Shown here: one piece after another, positions 1 through 6,939 of the stretch
Numbering within the stretch: position 1 is the stretch's first letter
Layout: each line of letters begins with the position of its first letter
Origin: an uncultured Lachnoanaerobaculum sp.
GTDB lineage: Bacteria; Bacillota; Clostridia; Lachnospirales; Lachnospiraceae
Assembly (NCBI GenBank): GCA_937925515.1
Contig: CALALP010000025.1
Coordinates: 1 to 9,793, forward strand
Length of the DNA stretch: 9,793 bases
Direction of reading: 5' to 3'
Notes under the pieces: model-generated
Told to the model about the DNA's origin: nothing
The model's input: only the letters and a program-made list of their open reading frames with translations
The model's database searches: none
Program-made: the position numbers and the translations under genes

Positions 1-179
1 ATAGGTGGTACTTATTTGATGAGAGTGGAGCAATGCTTACAGGTTGGAGAAATGTTAATGAAAAGTGGTATTATTTAAATCCTAATACTAATAATGATAG
101 ACCTTTCGGTTCTATGTATATAAATGAAACCACACCTGACGGATATAGAGTTGATGAGAGTGGTGCTTGGATTAAGTAG
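1..179 (+). CDS. C-terminal fragment of a cell-wall-binding repeat surface protein (5' end outside window)
   Basis: The open frame runs from the window edge (codons in phase with position 3) to TAG at 177-179 and encodes about 58 residues. The peptide has the aromatic/glycine pattern of choline-binding or cell-wall-binding repeats: WYLFDESGAMLTGW, then KWYYLNP, then DGYRVDESGAWIK at the C-terminus. Such repeats normally lie at the end of secreted proteins in Firmicutes and hold them non-covalently on teichoic acid or peptidoglycan. The final repeat, ending in GAWIK just before the stop, is typical of a natural C-terminus, so the gene does not look truncated at this end. The catalytic or adhesive part lies outside the window and its function cannot be judged. 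Transcription would stop at the hairpins that follow. Confidence 0.85.
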   Translation, partial: RWYLFDESGAMLTGWRNVNEKWYYLNPNTNNDRPFGSMYINETTPDGYRVDESGAWIK

Positions 180-210
180 CGTTTACCTTATATCTGTAAG
201 TTATTATATG

Positions 211-247
211 GAGCTGTTGCAAAAGTAGATAATACTAGCAACAGTTC
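211..247 (+). other. Stem-loop in the 3' intergenic region
   Basis: GAGCTGTTGC (211-220) pairs with GCAACAGTTC (238-247), ten pairs including one G-U. The 17-nt loop contains a smaller AGTA/TACT inverted repeat (224-227 and 233-236). It lies downstream of the surface-protein stop and just before the terminator. It has no T tract of its own, so it could be a 3' mRNA-stabilising hairpin, a processing site or a remnant repeat. Only the base pairing is directly seen. Confidence 0.5.
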
Positions 248-252
248 TACAA

Positions 253-298
253 AAAAATTGAGGTTAGATTCTTGAAACAGATTCTAACCTCAATTTTT
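253..298. terminator. Bidirectional rho-independent terminator
   Basis: A perfect 16-bp inverted repeat, AAAAATTGAGGTTAGA (253-268) and TCTAACCTCAATTTTT (283-298), encloses a 14-nt loop. Because the arms begin with A and end with T tracts, the hairpin carries a U-run in both directions. It lies between convergent genes: the surface protein ending at 179 and the GTPase operon ending at 333. It probably terminates both. Confidence 0.9.
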
Positions 299-332
299 AC
301 CTCATTTTTTATAAATGCACTAAAATAGTAAC

Positions 333-2495
333 TTATCTTATACTAGCTATTTTCTTGTCTAAGATTTCTGCATATGCTTTAAAGTTAGCTATTTCTTTTT
401 CCTTATTCTCAAATTGACTTAAGAGGGTTTCAAATTCTTCTGAAATGTCAGTAAGCAGATTATCTTGTACCTTATGACCTATTAAACTAAGTTCTTCTTT
501 AAACTTCTTTACAGAACTTACAAGTTTGTTGCATAGTTCATCATAGATTTCCATAATAGCATTGGATAATGCAGTGGACAATGCTGTCTTTTCACTTGCT
601 GAGGTAAGTTCTCCGTTAAATTTACCTGCGATTTTGTTTACAGTGGCTGAGATATCAAGGTTTAATATAGGAAATTCTATTGCACTTACGCTTTCCTCTA
701 CCATAATTCTAAATAGTGAGGAATCATACTTTTCACTTCCCATATCAAAGTTACTGATGACTACATTTAAAAGTTTTCTTTTTACTTCTTTTATTTGCAA
801 TGCGTCTGTAAATACTTTTTCAACTTGGTTTGATGCCTCTAAGGCATATTTTCTTAGATTTTCTATTGCGTCTGCTGCAATGCAATATGAGTAATGTTCT
901 GTATGGGAGGAATATTCTGTATGGCTACTAAACCAAGAAAGTGGATTCCACCATTTTGCGTCTGAAACTCTGTGAGAGGTTCTAATTGTTTTTGAACCTG
1001 TTCTTTCTTTTACATTTAGGTAGTCCTTGCCTGCCTCTCTTAGTTCTCTTACTGCATCTGATTTTTCGGATTCAAGCTTTGCATTTAGCTCGCCAAAAAC
1101 TGCTGTAATATCTGCTTTAATTTTACCAATTTGTCCCTCAATAGATTTTTTTTGTTCAAGTAAATGTTCTCTGTCATTGCTTTCAAGTACTTTGATACGT
1201 TTATTAGTTTTTTCCTTGTAAGCTAGCAGCATAGTCTTTAATTCTTCTTTTGCAGTTGGGATAAAGCCCTTAGCTTTCTTTTCTAATATTTGTTCTTTTT
1301 CTTCAACGACTTCATCAAATAGTGTCTTTATCTCATCAAAGTTTCCAAGTAACTTTAGGTCGGAGTCTAGGTCTTTTGAAAATTGTTTTAGAGCTGAATA
1401 AATATTTTTTTCCTCTGCATTATAATCGCTTACTAGCTTTGTTGACATGTTGTAGGCTAGTGAAGATACCATAAGTGGGTTTTCACATTGTTTTATAACT
1501 TCAATTAGTTCATTTGAACTGCCTCTACTTTCTAGGTCTTGTACAAACTCATCTATCTTACTCTTAGCACGTTTTTTTAGTTTCTTTTTGATGATTTTAC
1601 AGGCTTTTGGAATGTTATCTGCCGTGTTGCCATCATTTCCAAAAATATCATCATCTTCTTGAACTCGTAAAATATCTCTTATACCACTGTCATATTTGCT
1701 TGCAATAAGTACAAGTTTTTTAACTCCTTTTTGTGGGAGTTGACTTGAAAGTAATATCCAGTCGCTTTTGTCAAGGAAACTTCCTGCTTGACTTAAAAAG
1801 AATACTACATCACATACTTCCATAAACTCTTTTGTACGGATTGTACGAGAGGCGATAGGGTCATTTAATCCCGGAGTATCAACAATAGAAATTCCCTTAA
1901 ATTCTTCTTTGTTTAGATAGAGGGTTACTGCCTTTACAATAGGAGTAAACTTTCCGTCCTCGCCCACATAGTTATTTAGATTTGAAATCAAGTCATCATA
2001 GGTGTCAAATGTTCTTCTTTCAATTTCCATTTCGAGATATGGCTTTGGTTCAAGACCATTTCTTTTAACCATATTAACAATTTCTCTAGCAGAGCTATAA
2101 ATTTCATCATCTAATTCTACTCTTGCATTATCCTCTAAAACTTCCCACTCCTCTATGGAATAATATTCTATTTGGATAATGTTTTCCTCTGAATATTCCA
2201 TTTTAGTTAGGGTTGCAGTCTTAGGAGTTGATGCTTTTGGTAAGATTTCCTGTCCATTAAATAAAAGAGTATTTAAAAATGATGACTTACCTGCTTTTAC
2301 CTGCCCCACAACACCAATATTTAATTTTCTATTTTCACGGTAAAAGTCATCTGTCTTAATCTTAAAATTAGTAATTAATCTTTGTAGACCTGAGATGTCC
2401 TCTTTTTTAGCAAGAGGTGTAATATCTGTTACAATGTTTTCAACATCGGTTAAGAAATATTGAAACTCATCATTATTCTTAGTAAATATATTCAT
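333..2495 (-). CDS. Large dynamin-like GTPase (720 aa), last gene of the GTPase operon
   Basis: The GTPase domain is N-terminal. It shows the P-loop GQVKAGKS (residues 64-71), the switch-I threonine in STPKTA (T93), the G3 motif DTPG (206-209) and a G4 motif SKYD (266-269). About 400 mostly helical residues follow, with heptad-like charged stretches near 400-490 and 655-715, as in the stalk of bacterial dynamins. Between them, at 515-522, is an aromatic motif WWNPLSWF followed by a duplicated SSHTE (523-527 and 529-533). This insertion may be a membrane-contacting loop, but that is inference. There is no signal peptide or clear transmembrane helix. The ATG at 2495 has an AGGAG site 8 bases upstream. 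The gene starts 57 nt after the acidic-tail gene and ends just before the terminator. Family membership (dynamin_N, membrane-remodelling GTPases) is firm; the specific job is unknown. Confidence 0.9.
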   Translation of the reverse strand: MNIFTKNNDEFQYFLTDVENIVTDITPLAKKEDISGLQRLITNFKIKTDDFYRENRKLNIGVVGQVKAGKSSFLNTLLFNGQEILPKASTPKTATLTKMEYSEENIIQIEYYSIEEWEVLEDNARVELDDEIYSSAREIVNMVKRNGLEPKPYLEMEIERRTFDTYDDLISNLNNYVGEDGKFTPIVKAVTLYLNKEEFKGISIVDTPGLNDPIASRTIRTKEFMEVCDVVFFLSQAGSFLDKSDWILLSSQLPQKGVKKLVLIASKYDSGIRDILRVQEDDDIFGNDGNTADNIPKACKIIKKKLKKRAKSKIDEFVQDLESRGSSNELIEVIKQCENPLMVSSLAYNMSTKLVSDYNAEEKNIYSALKQFSKDLDSDLKLLGNFDEIKTLFDEVVEEKEQILEKKAKGFIPTAKEELKTMLLAYKEKTNKRIKVLESNDREHLLEQKKSIEGQIGKIKADITAVFGELNAKLESEKSDAVRELREAGKDYLNVKERTGSKTIRTSHRVSDAKWWNPLSWFSSHTEYSSHTEHYSYCIAADAIENLRKYALEASNQVEKVFTDALQIKEVKRKLLNVVISNFDMGSEKYDSSLFRIMVEESVSAIEFPILNLDISATVNKIAGKFNGELTSASEKTALSTALSNAIMEIYDELCNKLVSSVKKFKEELSLIGHKVQDNLLTDISEEFETLLSQFENKEKEIANFKAYAEILDKKIASIR

Positions 2496-2552
2496 TGTTA
2501 GTTCTCCTGTATGTGTTAGTTAAATAAATTCTTATTAAATAAATTATCTATA

Positions 2553-3512
2553 TTAAAAAGTAAAAAGTTGACGTATGCTCCAAAGTACATCTTCTACCGA
2601 ATTTTTTAAACTATAATCATCGTCATCATAATCATCATCGTCGTCATAATCATCATCGTCGTCATAATCATCGTCGTCATCATAATCATCGTCGTCATCA
2701 TCATAATATTCTTTTTTAGAATTTTGATTATTTTCTTCTGTATATTTGTTTGTGTCTTTTATAGATAGGCTAATATCTTCTTTTGAAATTTTTATTGAAT
2801 CTTCATTTTTGATTTTTTCTTCACGTTGTTTATTTGATGTAAATTTGTTTTTAATAATATTCTCATCAATATAATGATAGTAGTTTACAACTATTTCTAA
2901 GAATTCTTCTGTATCTTCTTTTCTTATAATAGATAAATGTTGATAAAGTGTAACTTTAGCAATTAATGATAGAATATATAATCTTTTTTTATTAATTTCA
3001 AATATTGCTACTAAGTCTACAATATACTTATATATTTTATTATCTGTTGATTTTTCTAAGCTTGCTAAAATAAGAGCATCTACAATAAAACATTCTCTAT
3101 AATCTTTAGGTATAGATTCAACTATTTCTTTATATGTTTCAGAATTTATTTTATAACAATCTTTATATAATTCCTTTATACTATAACTTATATCCATGCC
3201 AAACCATAAATATTGAATAAATACTAATCTGTTAAGAGAGAAAATGTGGTCTTCATCTAGTCTAACAATATTTAAAAGTATCTTAAGATAAGCCTTACAT
3301 AATATTGTACTATTAATCTTACTTATAGGATGTTCCTCAAATGAAATATTTTTTATTAACTTCTCTATTTTGTAGTAGTCAACAGTCATTTCTTGGCTAT
3401 TTATATTTAATTCCTCAAAGTCAGACTTGATTTTTATAATTGTATCATTGATATTTATTGAATTATTCTCTAAATTACTTATATTTTTTTGGTTATTTAA
3501 CTCCTTATTCAT
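2553..3512 (-). CDS. Putative TerB-like helical protein with an Asp5-Tyr repeat tail (319 aa)
   Basis: This protein has no enzymatic motif that I recognise. Residues about 70-190 form a string of amphipathic helices resembling the TerB (tellurite-resistance / DjlA N-terminal-like) fold: a first half around AYLKILLNIVRLDEDH and a second around FIVDALILASLEKS and YILSLIAKVTLYQ. The acidic DG-type pair often seen in TerB helices is replaced by EKSTDN, so metal binding is doubtful. A polar, charged linker (about 195-268) leads to a low-complexity tail, residues 269-300, built of Asp runs of 6, 5, 5, 5 and 4 separated by single Tyr. It ends in a short amphipathic helix, SVEDVLWSIRQLF. The ATG at 3512 has an AGGAG site 5 nt upstream. 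It sits between two dynamin-like GTPase genes with gaps of 58 and 57 nt and no visible terminator. I infer an adaptor or regulator for those GTPases. The TerB assignment is moderate; the acidic tail is certain. Confidence 0.7.
   Translation of the reverse strand: MNKELNNQKNISNLENNSININDTIIKIKSDFEELNINSQEMTVDYYKIEKLIKNISFEEHPISKINSTILCKAYLKILLNIVRLDEDHIFSLNRLVFIQYLWFGMDISYSIKELYKDCYKINSETYKEIVESIPKDYRECFIVDALILASLEKSTDNKIYKYIVDLVAIFEINKKRLYILSLIAKVTLYQHLSIIRKEDTEEFLEIVVNYYHYIDENIIKNKFTSNKQREEKIKNEDSIKISKEDISLSIKDTNKYTEENNQNSKKEYYDDDDDDYDDDDDYDDDDDYDDDDDYDDDDYSLKNSVEDVLWSIRQLFTF
2613..2708 (-). repeat. 18-bp tandem repeat encoding the (Asp5-Tyr) tail
   Basis: Within the TerB-like gene, a stretch of about 96 bases consists almost only of Asp and Tyr codons. 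The basic unit is 18 bp (five GAT/GAC codons plus TAT), present about five times with one longer and one shorter unit at the ends. GAC and GAT alternate in nearly the same order in each unit, which points to recent tandem duplication, not codon-by-codon selection. Changes by whole units keep the frame, so tail length could vary between strains. Confidence 0.9.
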
Positions 3513-3570
3513 ATATTCTCCTATATAATATATATTTATAATTAATACTTATAATCTCTTTACTTTGTTA

Positions 3571-4986
3571 TTAATTAAACATGCTTTGTAGCATATCTAC
3601 GATACTGCTATCAGTCTTAATTCCTTTTTGCTTTTTATACTCCTCAAGTACTTGGAGTGGGTTTTTGACTTTATCTTGTATCAGGTCTATCTCTGACGGT
3701 TCAGGCATTGCAATGCCTACTACATCTGCTATAAATTTAATTTCAGTAAAGAACTCATCTTGTAATTCTTTTAGCTTTTTGCTAATGTCTTTTAGCTTAT
3801 TTACATGCTTTTGTGCCTCTTTTACTAAAAGCTGCAATGGATCTAAGATTTCGGAATCAATGTCTTCTACTGAAAGTTTAGTAATAGAAGTGTTTAGTCT
3901 GGTAAGTTTTCTACTTTCTTCATCAATTTGTTCGCCGTAAAAATCTCTACACCTTACAAAAAGTTCCTTAAAGTTTCTTGCAAAGTTTGACTCATATACT
4001 TGACTATTCCATTCATTTATTTGTTTCATGATATTTTCACGGCTTGCTCTTATAAATGCCTTTGCATTTACATTATCTTCCATTTGATTTAGCTTACTTG
4101 TAAATGCAAACACATCAATATAGTTAATGCCTTTTATATCAAGAGTTGATTTGATTTTGGCGATAATGTCTTGTAAATCTGTTATATTTTTCTTGTCAGC
4201 TTTATTTACAATTATAAGTTTTGGAATGTCCTCTCTTAAAGTCTTTATAAATTTTATGTCTTCTTCTGTTATAGTTCCTGCGTCGGCTTGAACAAACCAT
4301 AAAATATAGTTACTTGAATTAAGCTGACCTCTTGCAATCTGTTCATCAGTTTTAACAGAATATTTTTCAGAATCAGGCTTTGAATACCCCGGGGTATCTA
4401 AAAAGGCAATATTTTCATATTTATGAAATGGTGTTGAAAAGAATACATTTTCCAAAACATGACCAAGTGTTACAGCCTCTGTTACTTTTTCATCGTCATC
4501 ATTTTCAACTTCTCCAAAGCCATGTGCTATTTTCTTAATATCTCTTGGTTGCATAATTACCTTGGTATCAAATACATTTATACCCATAACTTCATGGTTA
4601 GTGCCATGTACTATATAAGTAGGAACAGAAGTTGAGGGGTCAATACTTTCAGGAAGTATGTTTTTTCCTCCCATAAGTGAATTTAAAAAACTAGATTTAC
4701 CACTTGAAAAACCCCCTCCAAGTGCTATGATATTTTTTCCAATCAATTTATCATACAAAATAAAATCTCTAAATCTTTCATACTCCGATTTAAAATCAGT
4801 ATAGAGTTTATAAAAATCTTCAGGGGCATTTTTACCAAGTGTATCAGGGATTTTTTTATCTATAACTTTTTCAATTCTTGAAAGGTCTACTTTTAGTTGA
4901 GTTTCAACCTTATTTTGATTTAAAATATTTTGTAGGAGATTAAAATTCTCCATTAACTTTTCATATACATCTTCATCATAAGCCAT
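3571..4986 (-). CDS. Dynamin-like GTPase without an obvious membrane segment (471 aa)
   Basis: A short helical N-terminus leads into a GTPase domain with the P-loop GGFSSGKS (residues 91-98), switch-I threonine in DPSTS (T119), DTPG (197-200) and the canonical G4 motif NKAD (261-264). The C-terminal ~150 residues are helical and charged, with a coiled-coil-like stretch around 335-420. The protein is shorter than typical bacterial dynamins, and I see no long hydrophobic hairpin; only a weak patch, FIADVVGIAMPEP, occurs near the end. The start codon lies inside the upstream GTPase gene (11-nt overlap) with an AGGAG site about 9 nt before it, so the two are probably translationally coupled. The pairing of a short and a longer dynamin-like GTPase resembles tandem bacterial dynamins that act as heteromers. 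I infer that it works with the 557-aa partner. GTP binding and hydrolysis capacity looks intact. Confidence 0.9.
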   Translation of the reverse strand: MAYDEDVYEKLMENFNLLQNILNQNKVETQLKVDLSRIEKVIDKKIPDTLGKNAPEDFYKLYTDFKSEYERFRDFILYDKLIGKNIIALGGGFSSGKSSFLNSLMGGKNILPESIDPSTSVPTYIVHGTNHEVMGINVFDTKVIMQPRDIKKIAHGFGEVENDDDEKVTEAVTLGHVLENVFFSTPFHKYENIAFLDTPGYSKPDSEKYSVKTDEQIARGQLNSSNYILWFVQADAGTITEEDIKFIKTLREDIPKLIIVNKADKKNITDLQDIIAKIKSTLDIKGINYIDVFAFTSKLNQMEDNVNAKAFIRASRENIMKQINEWNSQVYESNFARNFKELFVRCRDFYGEQIDEESRKLTRLNTSITKLSVEDIDSEILDPLQLLVKEAQKHVNKLKDISKKLKELQDEFFTEIKFIADVVGIAMPEPSEIDLIQDKVKNPLQVLEEYKKQKGIKTDSSIVDMLQSMFN

Positions 4987-6649
4987 TTCTAATTTCTCCT
5001 ATCTTTTTCAAATCTTTTTGTATATCAGACATAAGTTTTTCTTTTTCAGCTTTTTCAATATTTATTTTCTCTCTTAAGTCTGCTATTGCTTTTTTGTGTA
5101 CTTCTTCTTGAGCCTTAGTTTCTTCTTCAATGGATTGGTTAATTAAGCTTACTTGCTTATTAATAGCAACCTCAACTCTATCCCCTACTTCTCTAGTTAT
5201 TTGTGGAAATATTTCTGTTCTAAGTTTTGTACGAATTTTTTCTTTAGCATCTTCACGCCTATTTGTTGTACTGCCTCCTGATACTCCACCAAATAAAAAT
5301 GATAGTATACCGTCTATAATTGGTATAACAAAGCTGGCTATTTGTCCTACAACAGGTATGTTTTTTAATAAACCTGTTATAAGTGTAGTTATTGAAAAGT
5401 TTGGCATTTGTAAACTTTCAGAGTTTGAATTTTCTGAATTTGAATTTTCAATATCAAAACTAAATGAAGTCCTTATATCTGCGATATTTTCACTTTCTAT
5501 ACAGTTATTAACTCGTTTTAGATATTTTTGTATCTTAGGTATAAAATTTTTCTTTATACTGATAGTGATAGTACGTCTTACTAGGCTGTTTAAGTGTTCT
5601 CTAATATCTTGTTTATTCATAGCCATAGCTACAAATGTTGATTCTTCTGACTCCAAAGCTATAAGCACATCTGATTTAATCTGTTCTACACAATCTGATA
5701 TTTCTACAATGAAATTATCTTGTTCTTTATTAAACTTATCCTCTAAGTCTGCAATCTGCTTTTTTAATCTTTCCTCTTGCTCATCAAGTTCAGACTCGGA
5801 AAGTTGACTACTCTTTAAAGTTGTATTTAAATAGCCCTCTGTAATTTCTAGTTCTAAAGAAACCTTAGGCAAAAATTTTCTTGAAATTATAATTTGGGAT
5901 TTTTCCTGTATGCTTATAAGAAAATCCTCTAGCTCTTTTACATTTTTATCTACATTACTAGTTTTACAAAAGTATATTTCCCTATTTGTAATATATTTTT
6001 TTAGATTCTCTTTCAGCTTTGAGAAAGTTTCCTCAAATTCATGATTTCTCTTATCATACTTAGTAATAACAACACATATCGGCATATCATGTAAGCAAAG
6101 TTCTTTTAAAATATTCGCTATACTATCTCGTATTATCATATCATCAGCCGGAAATGCAATAATATATGCTAAACTTTGTGGCAAATAATCATCTATTACT
6201 TTATCATGAAGGTCAAAAGTAGATTCAAACCCCGGCATATCAACTAACATTACATCAGGGATTTCTTTAAGGAAACTATTATTTAACTGTATTCTTGCAC
6301 ATTTAGCCAAGTTTGCATCAGCTACATAATTTTTATATTCCTCTACTAAGATATTTTTTACACTTCCGTCATTTTTTATGATAGAAACATTTTCATCATT
6401 ACCATAAACAATTTCAGCAGGGATAGCAGTTTCAGGAGTTATATCCTCTTTTAATATTTTCTTTCCCTTACTATCCACTAAGATAGCATTTACTAAGGCA
6501 CTCTTACCGGAACTAAATTTTCCTATAATAGGCACACATACTTTTGAAGTTTCAATTTTTTGTTTTAGACTATCAATCTCCTCTGTTGAAATATGATAAG
6601 TCTTATTAATTTCTTCAAGTTCATTTAAAGCAGATATAATCTTTTCCAT
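4976..6649 (-). CDS. Dynamin-like GTPase with a hydrophobic paddle-like hairpin (557 aa), first gene of the operon
   Basis: The GTPase domain carries the P-loop GKFSSGKS (residues 43-50), switch-I ITPETAIP (T74), G3 DMPG (137-140) and G4 TKYD (196-199). The FSSGKS and TPETA wording matches LeoA-type bacterial dynamins. A helical stalk follows, with a predicted coiled coil near 283-320. Residues about 418-456 are strongly hydrophobic, including LITGLLKNIPVVGQIASF and the segment after it, and are flanked by a basic stretch (NRREDAKEKIRTKLR). This is where BDLP-like proteins have the membrane-inserting paddle. A Ser/Asn/Glu linker with a 15-nt internal repeat (two copies of TTTGAATTTTC at 5424-5434 and 5439-5449 on the plus strand) precedes it. 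A second coiled coil (about 505-550) ends the protein. The ATG at 6649 has AAGGAG a few bases upstream and lies about 36 nt from the predicted transcription start. It is probably peripheral at the inner membrane. Confidence 0.9.
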   Translation of the reverse strand: MEKIISALNELEEINKTYHISTEEIDSLKQKIETSKVCVPIIGKFSSGKSALVNAILVDSKGKKILKEDITPETAIPAEIVYGNDENVSIIKNDGSVKNILVEEYKNYVADANLAKCARIQLNNSFLKEIPDVMLVDMPGFESTFDLHDKVIDDYLPQSLAYIIAFPADDMIIRDSIANILKELCLHDMPICVVITKYDKRNHEFEETFSKLKENLKKYITNREIYFCKTSNVDKNVKELEDFLISIQEKSQIIISRKFLPKVSLELEITEGYLNTTLKSSQLSESELDEQEERLKKQIADLEDKFNKEQDNFIVEISDCVEQIKSDVLIALESEESTFVAMAMNKQDIREHLNSLVRRTITISIKKNFIPKIQKYLKRVNNCIESENIADIRTSFSFDIENSNSENSNSESLQMPNFSITTLITGLLKNIPVVGQIASFVIPIIDGILSFLFGGVSGGSTTNRREDAKEKIRTKLRTEIFPQITREVGDRVEVAINKQVSLINQSIEEETKAQEEVHKKAIADLREKINIEKAEKEKLMSDIQKDLKKIGEIRNGL

Positions 6650-6692
6650 AGTTCTCCTTACTTTCTATTTTTATTAGAGTTTACAACTAACC

Positions 6693-6721
6693 ATTATAAG
6701 CTAGTATTAGAATAAATCCAA
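6693..6721 (-). promoter_or_regulatory. Predicted promoter of the GTPase operon
   Basis: On the minus strand, TTGGAT (6721-6716) and a perfect TATAAT (6698-6693) are separated by 17 nt. Transcription would start near 6686 and give a short leader before the ATG at 6649. The -35 element matches the consensus only in TTG, so this is a prediction from sequence alone. Confidence 0.6.
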
Positions 6722-6801
6722 GGTAAAAATTTTGATTTTTTTAAGAAAAACTTCTACACAATCGAATTTATCTTTCTTTTTTATATTTTAACACTTAAGG
6801 T

Positions 6802-6816
6802 GGACAGAATATGTCC
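6802..6816. promoter_or_regulatory. Interrupted palindrome, possible operator in the divergent control region
   Basis: GGACA-GAATA-TGTCC is a perfect 5-bp inverted repeat with a 5-nt spacer. It lies between the two divergent promoters, about 48 bases before the nitroreductase -10 box and 80 bases beyond the GTPase -35 box. The size and spacing suit a dimeric repressor or activator, but no regulator gene is in the window and a chance palindrome this short is possible. Confidence 0.35.
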
Positions 6817-6822
6817 TTGTGG

Positions 6823-6838
6823 AAAAATAATTATTTTT
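6823..6838. promoter_or_regulatory. 16-nt AT palindrome upstream of the nitroreductase promoter
   Basis: AAAAATAATTATTTTT is perfectly self-complementary and ends just before the expected -35 region of the nitroreductase promoter. It could be an UP-like element or a binding site. In DNA this AT-rich it may also have arisen by chance. Confidence 0.25.
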
Positions 6839-6860
6839 TTAAATAAAAAGTTTTTTACTA

Positions 6861-6869
6861 TGTTATAAT
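6861..6869 (+). promoter_or_regulatory. Extended -10 promoter for the nitroreductase gene cluster
   Basis: TGTTATAAT is an extended -10 element (TGn plus perfect TATAAT at 6864-6869). No good -35 is found at the usual 16-18 nt spacing (AAATAA lies at 17 nt), which fits an extended -10 promoter. Transcription would start near 6876, leaving a leader of about 64 nt before the ATG at 6940. Confidence 0.65.
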
Positions 6870-6939
6870 GTAAATAAGAGCAAGAAATAAGTTTTATAGG
6901 TATAAAATAGATATTTTAAATGTATAAGGAGGAAACAAA

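Noticed and set aside
562..894. Plus-strand open frame of 110 codons
   Set aside because: It is antisense to the 720-aa GTPase, lacks a convincing ribosome binding site and its protein has a low-complexity Ser/Phe/Leu composition typical of a reverse-strand shadow.
2613..2708. CRISPR-like array or short direct repeat locus
   Set aside because: The units are continuous, without spacers, and keep the reading frame of a coding sequence, so this is a protein tandem repeat.
3513..3570. Internal promoter before the acidic-tail gene
   Set aside because: Several TATAAT-like strings occur, but the gap is almost pure A/T and no -35 element is credible at the right distance.
5130..5807. Plus-strand open frame of 225 codons
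   Set aside because: It lies wholly antisense to the intact 557-aa GTPase with clear G motifs and shows no family resemblance of its own.
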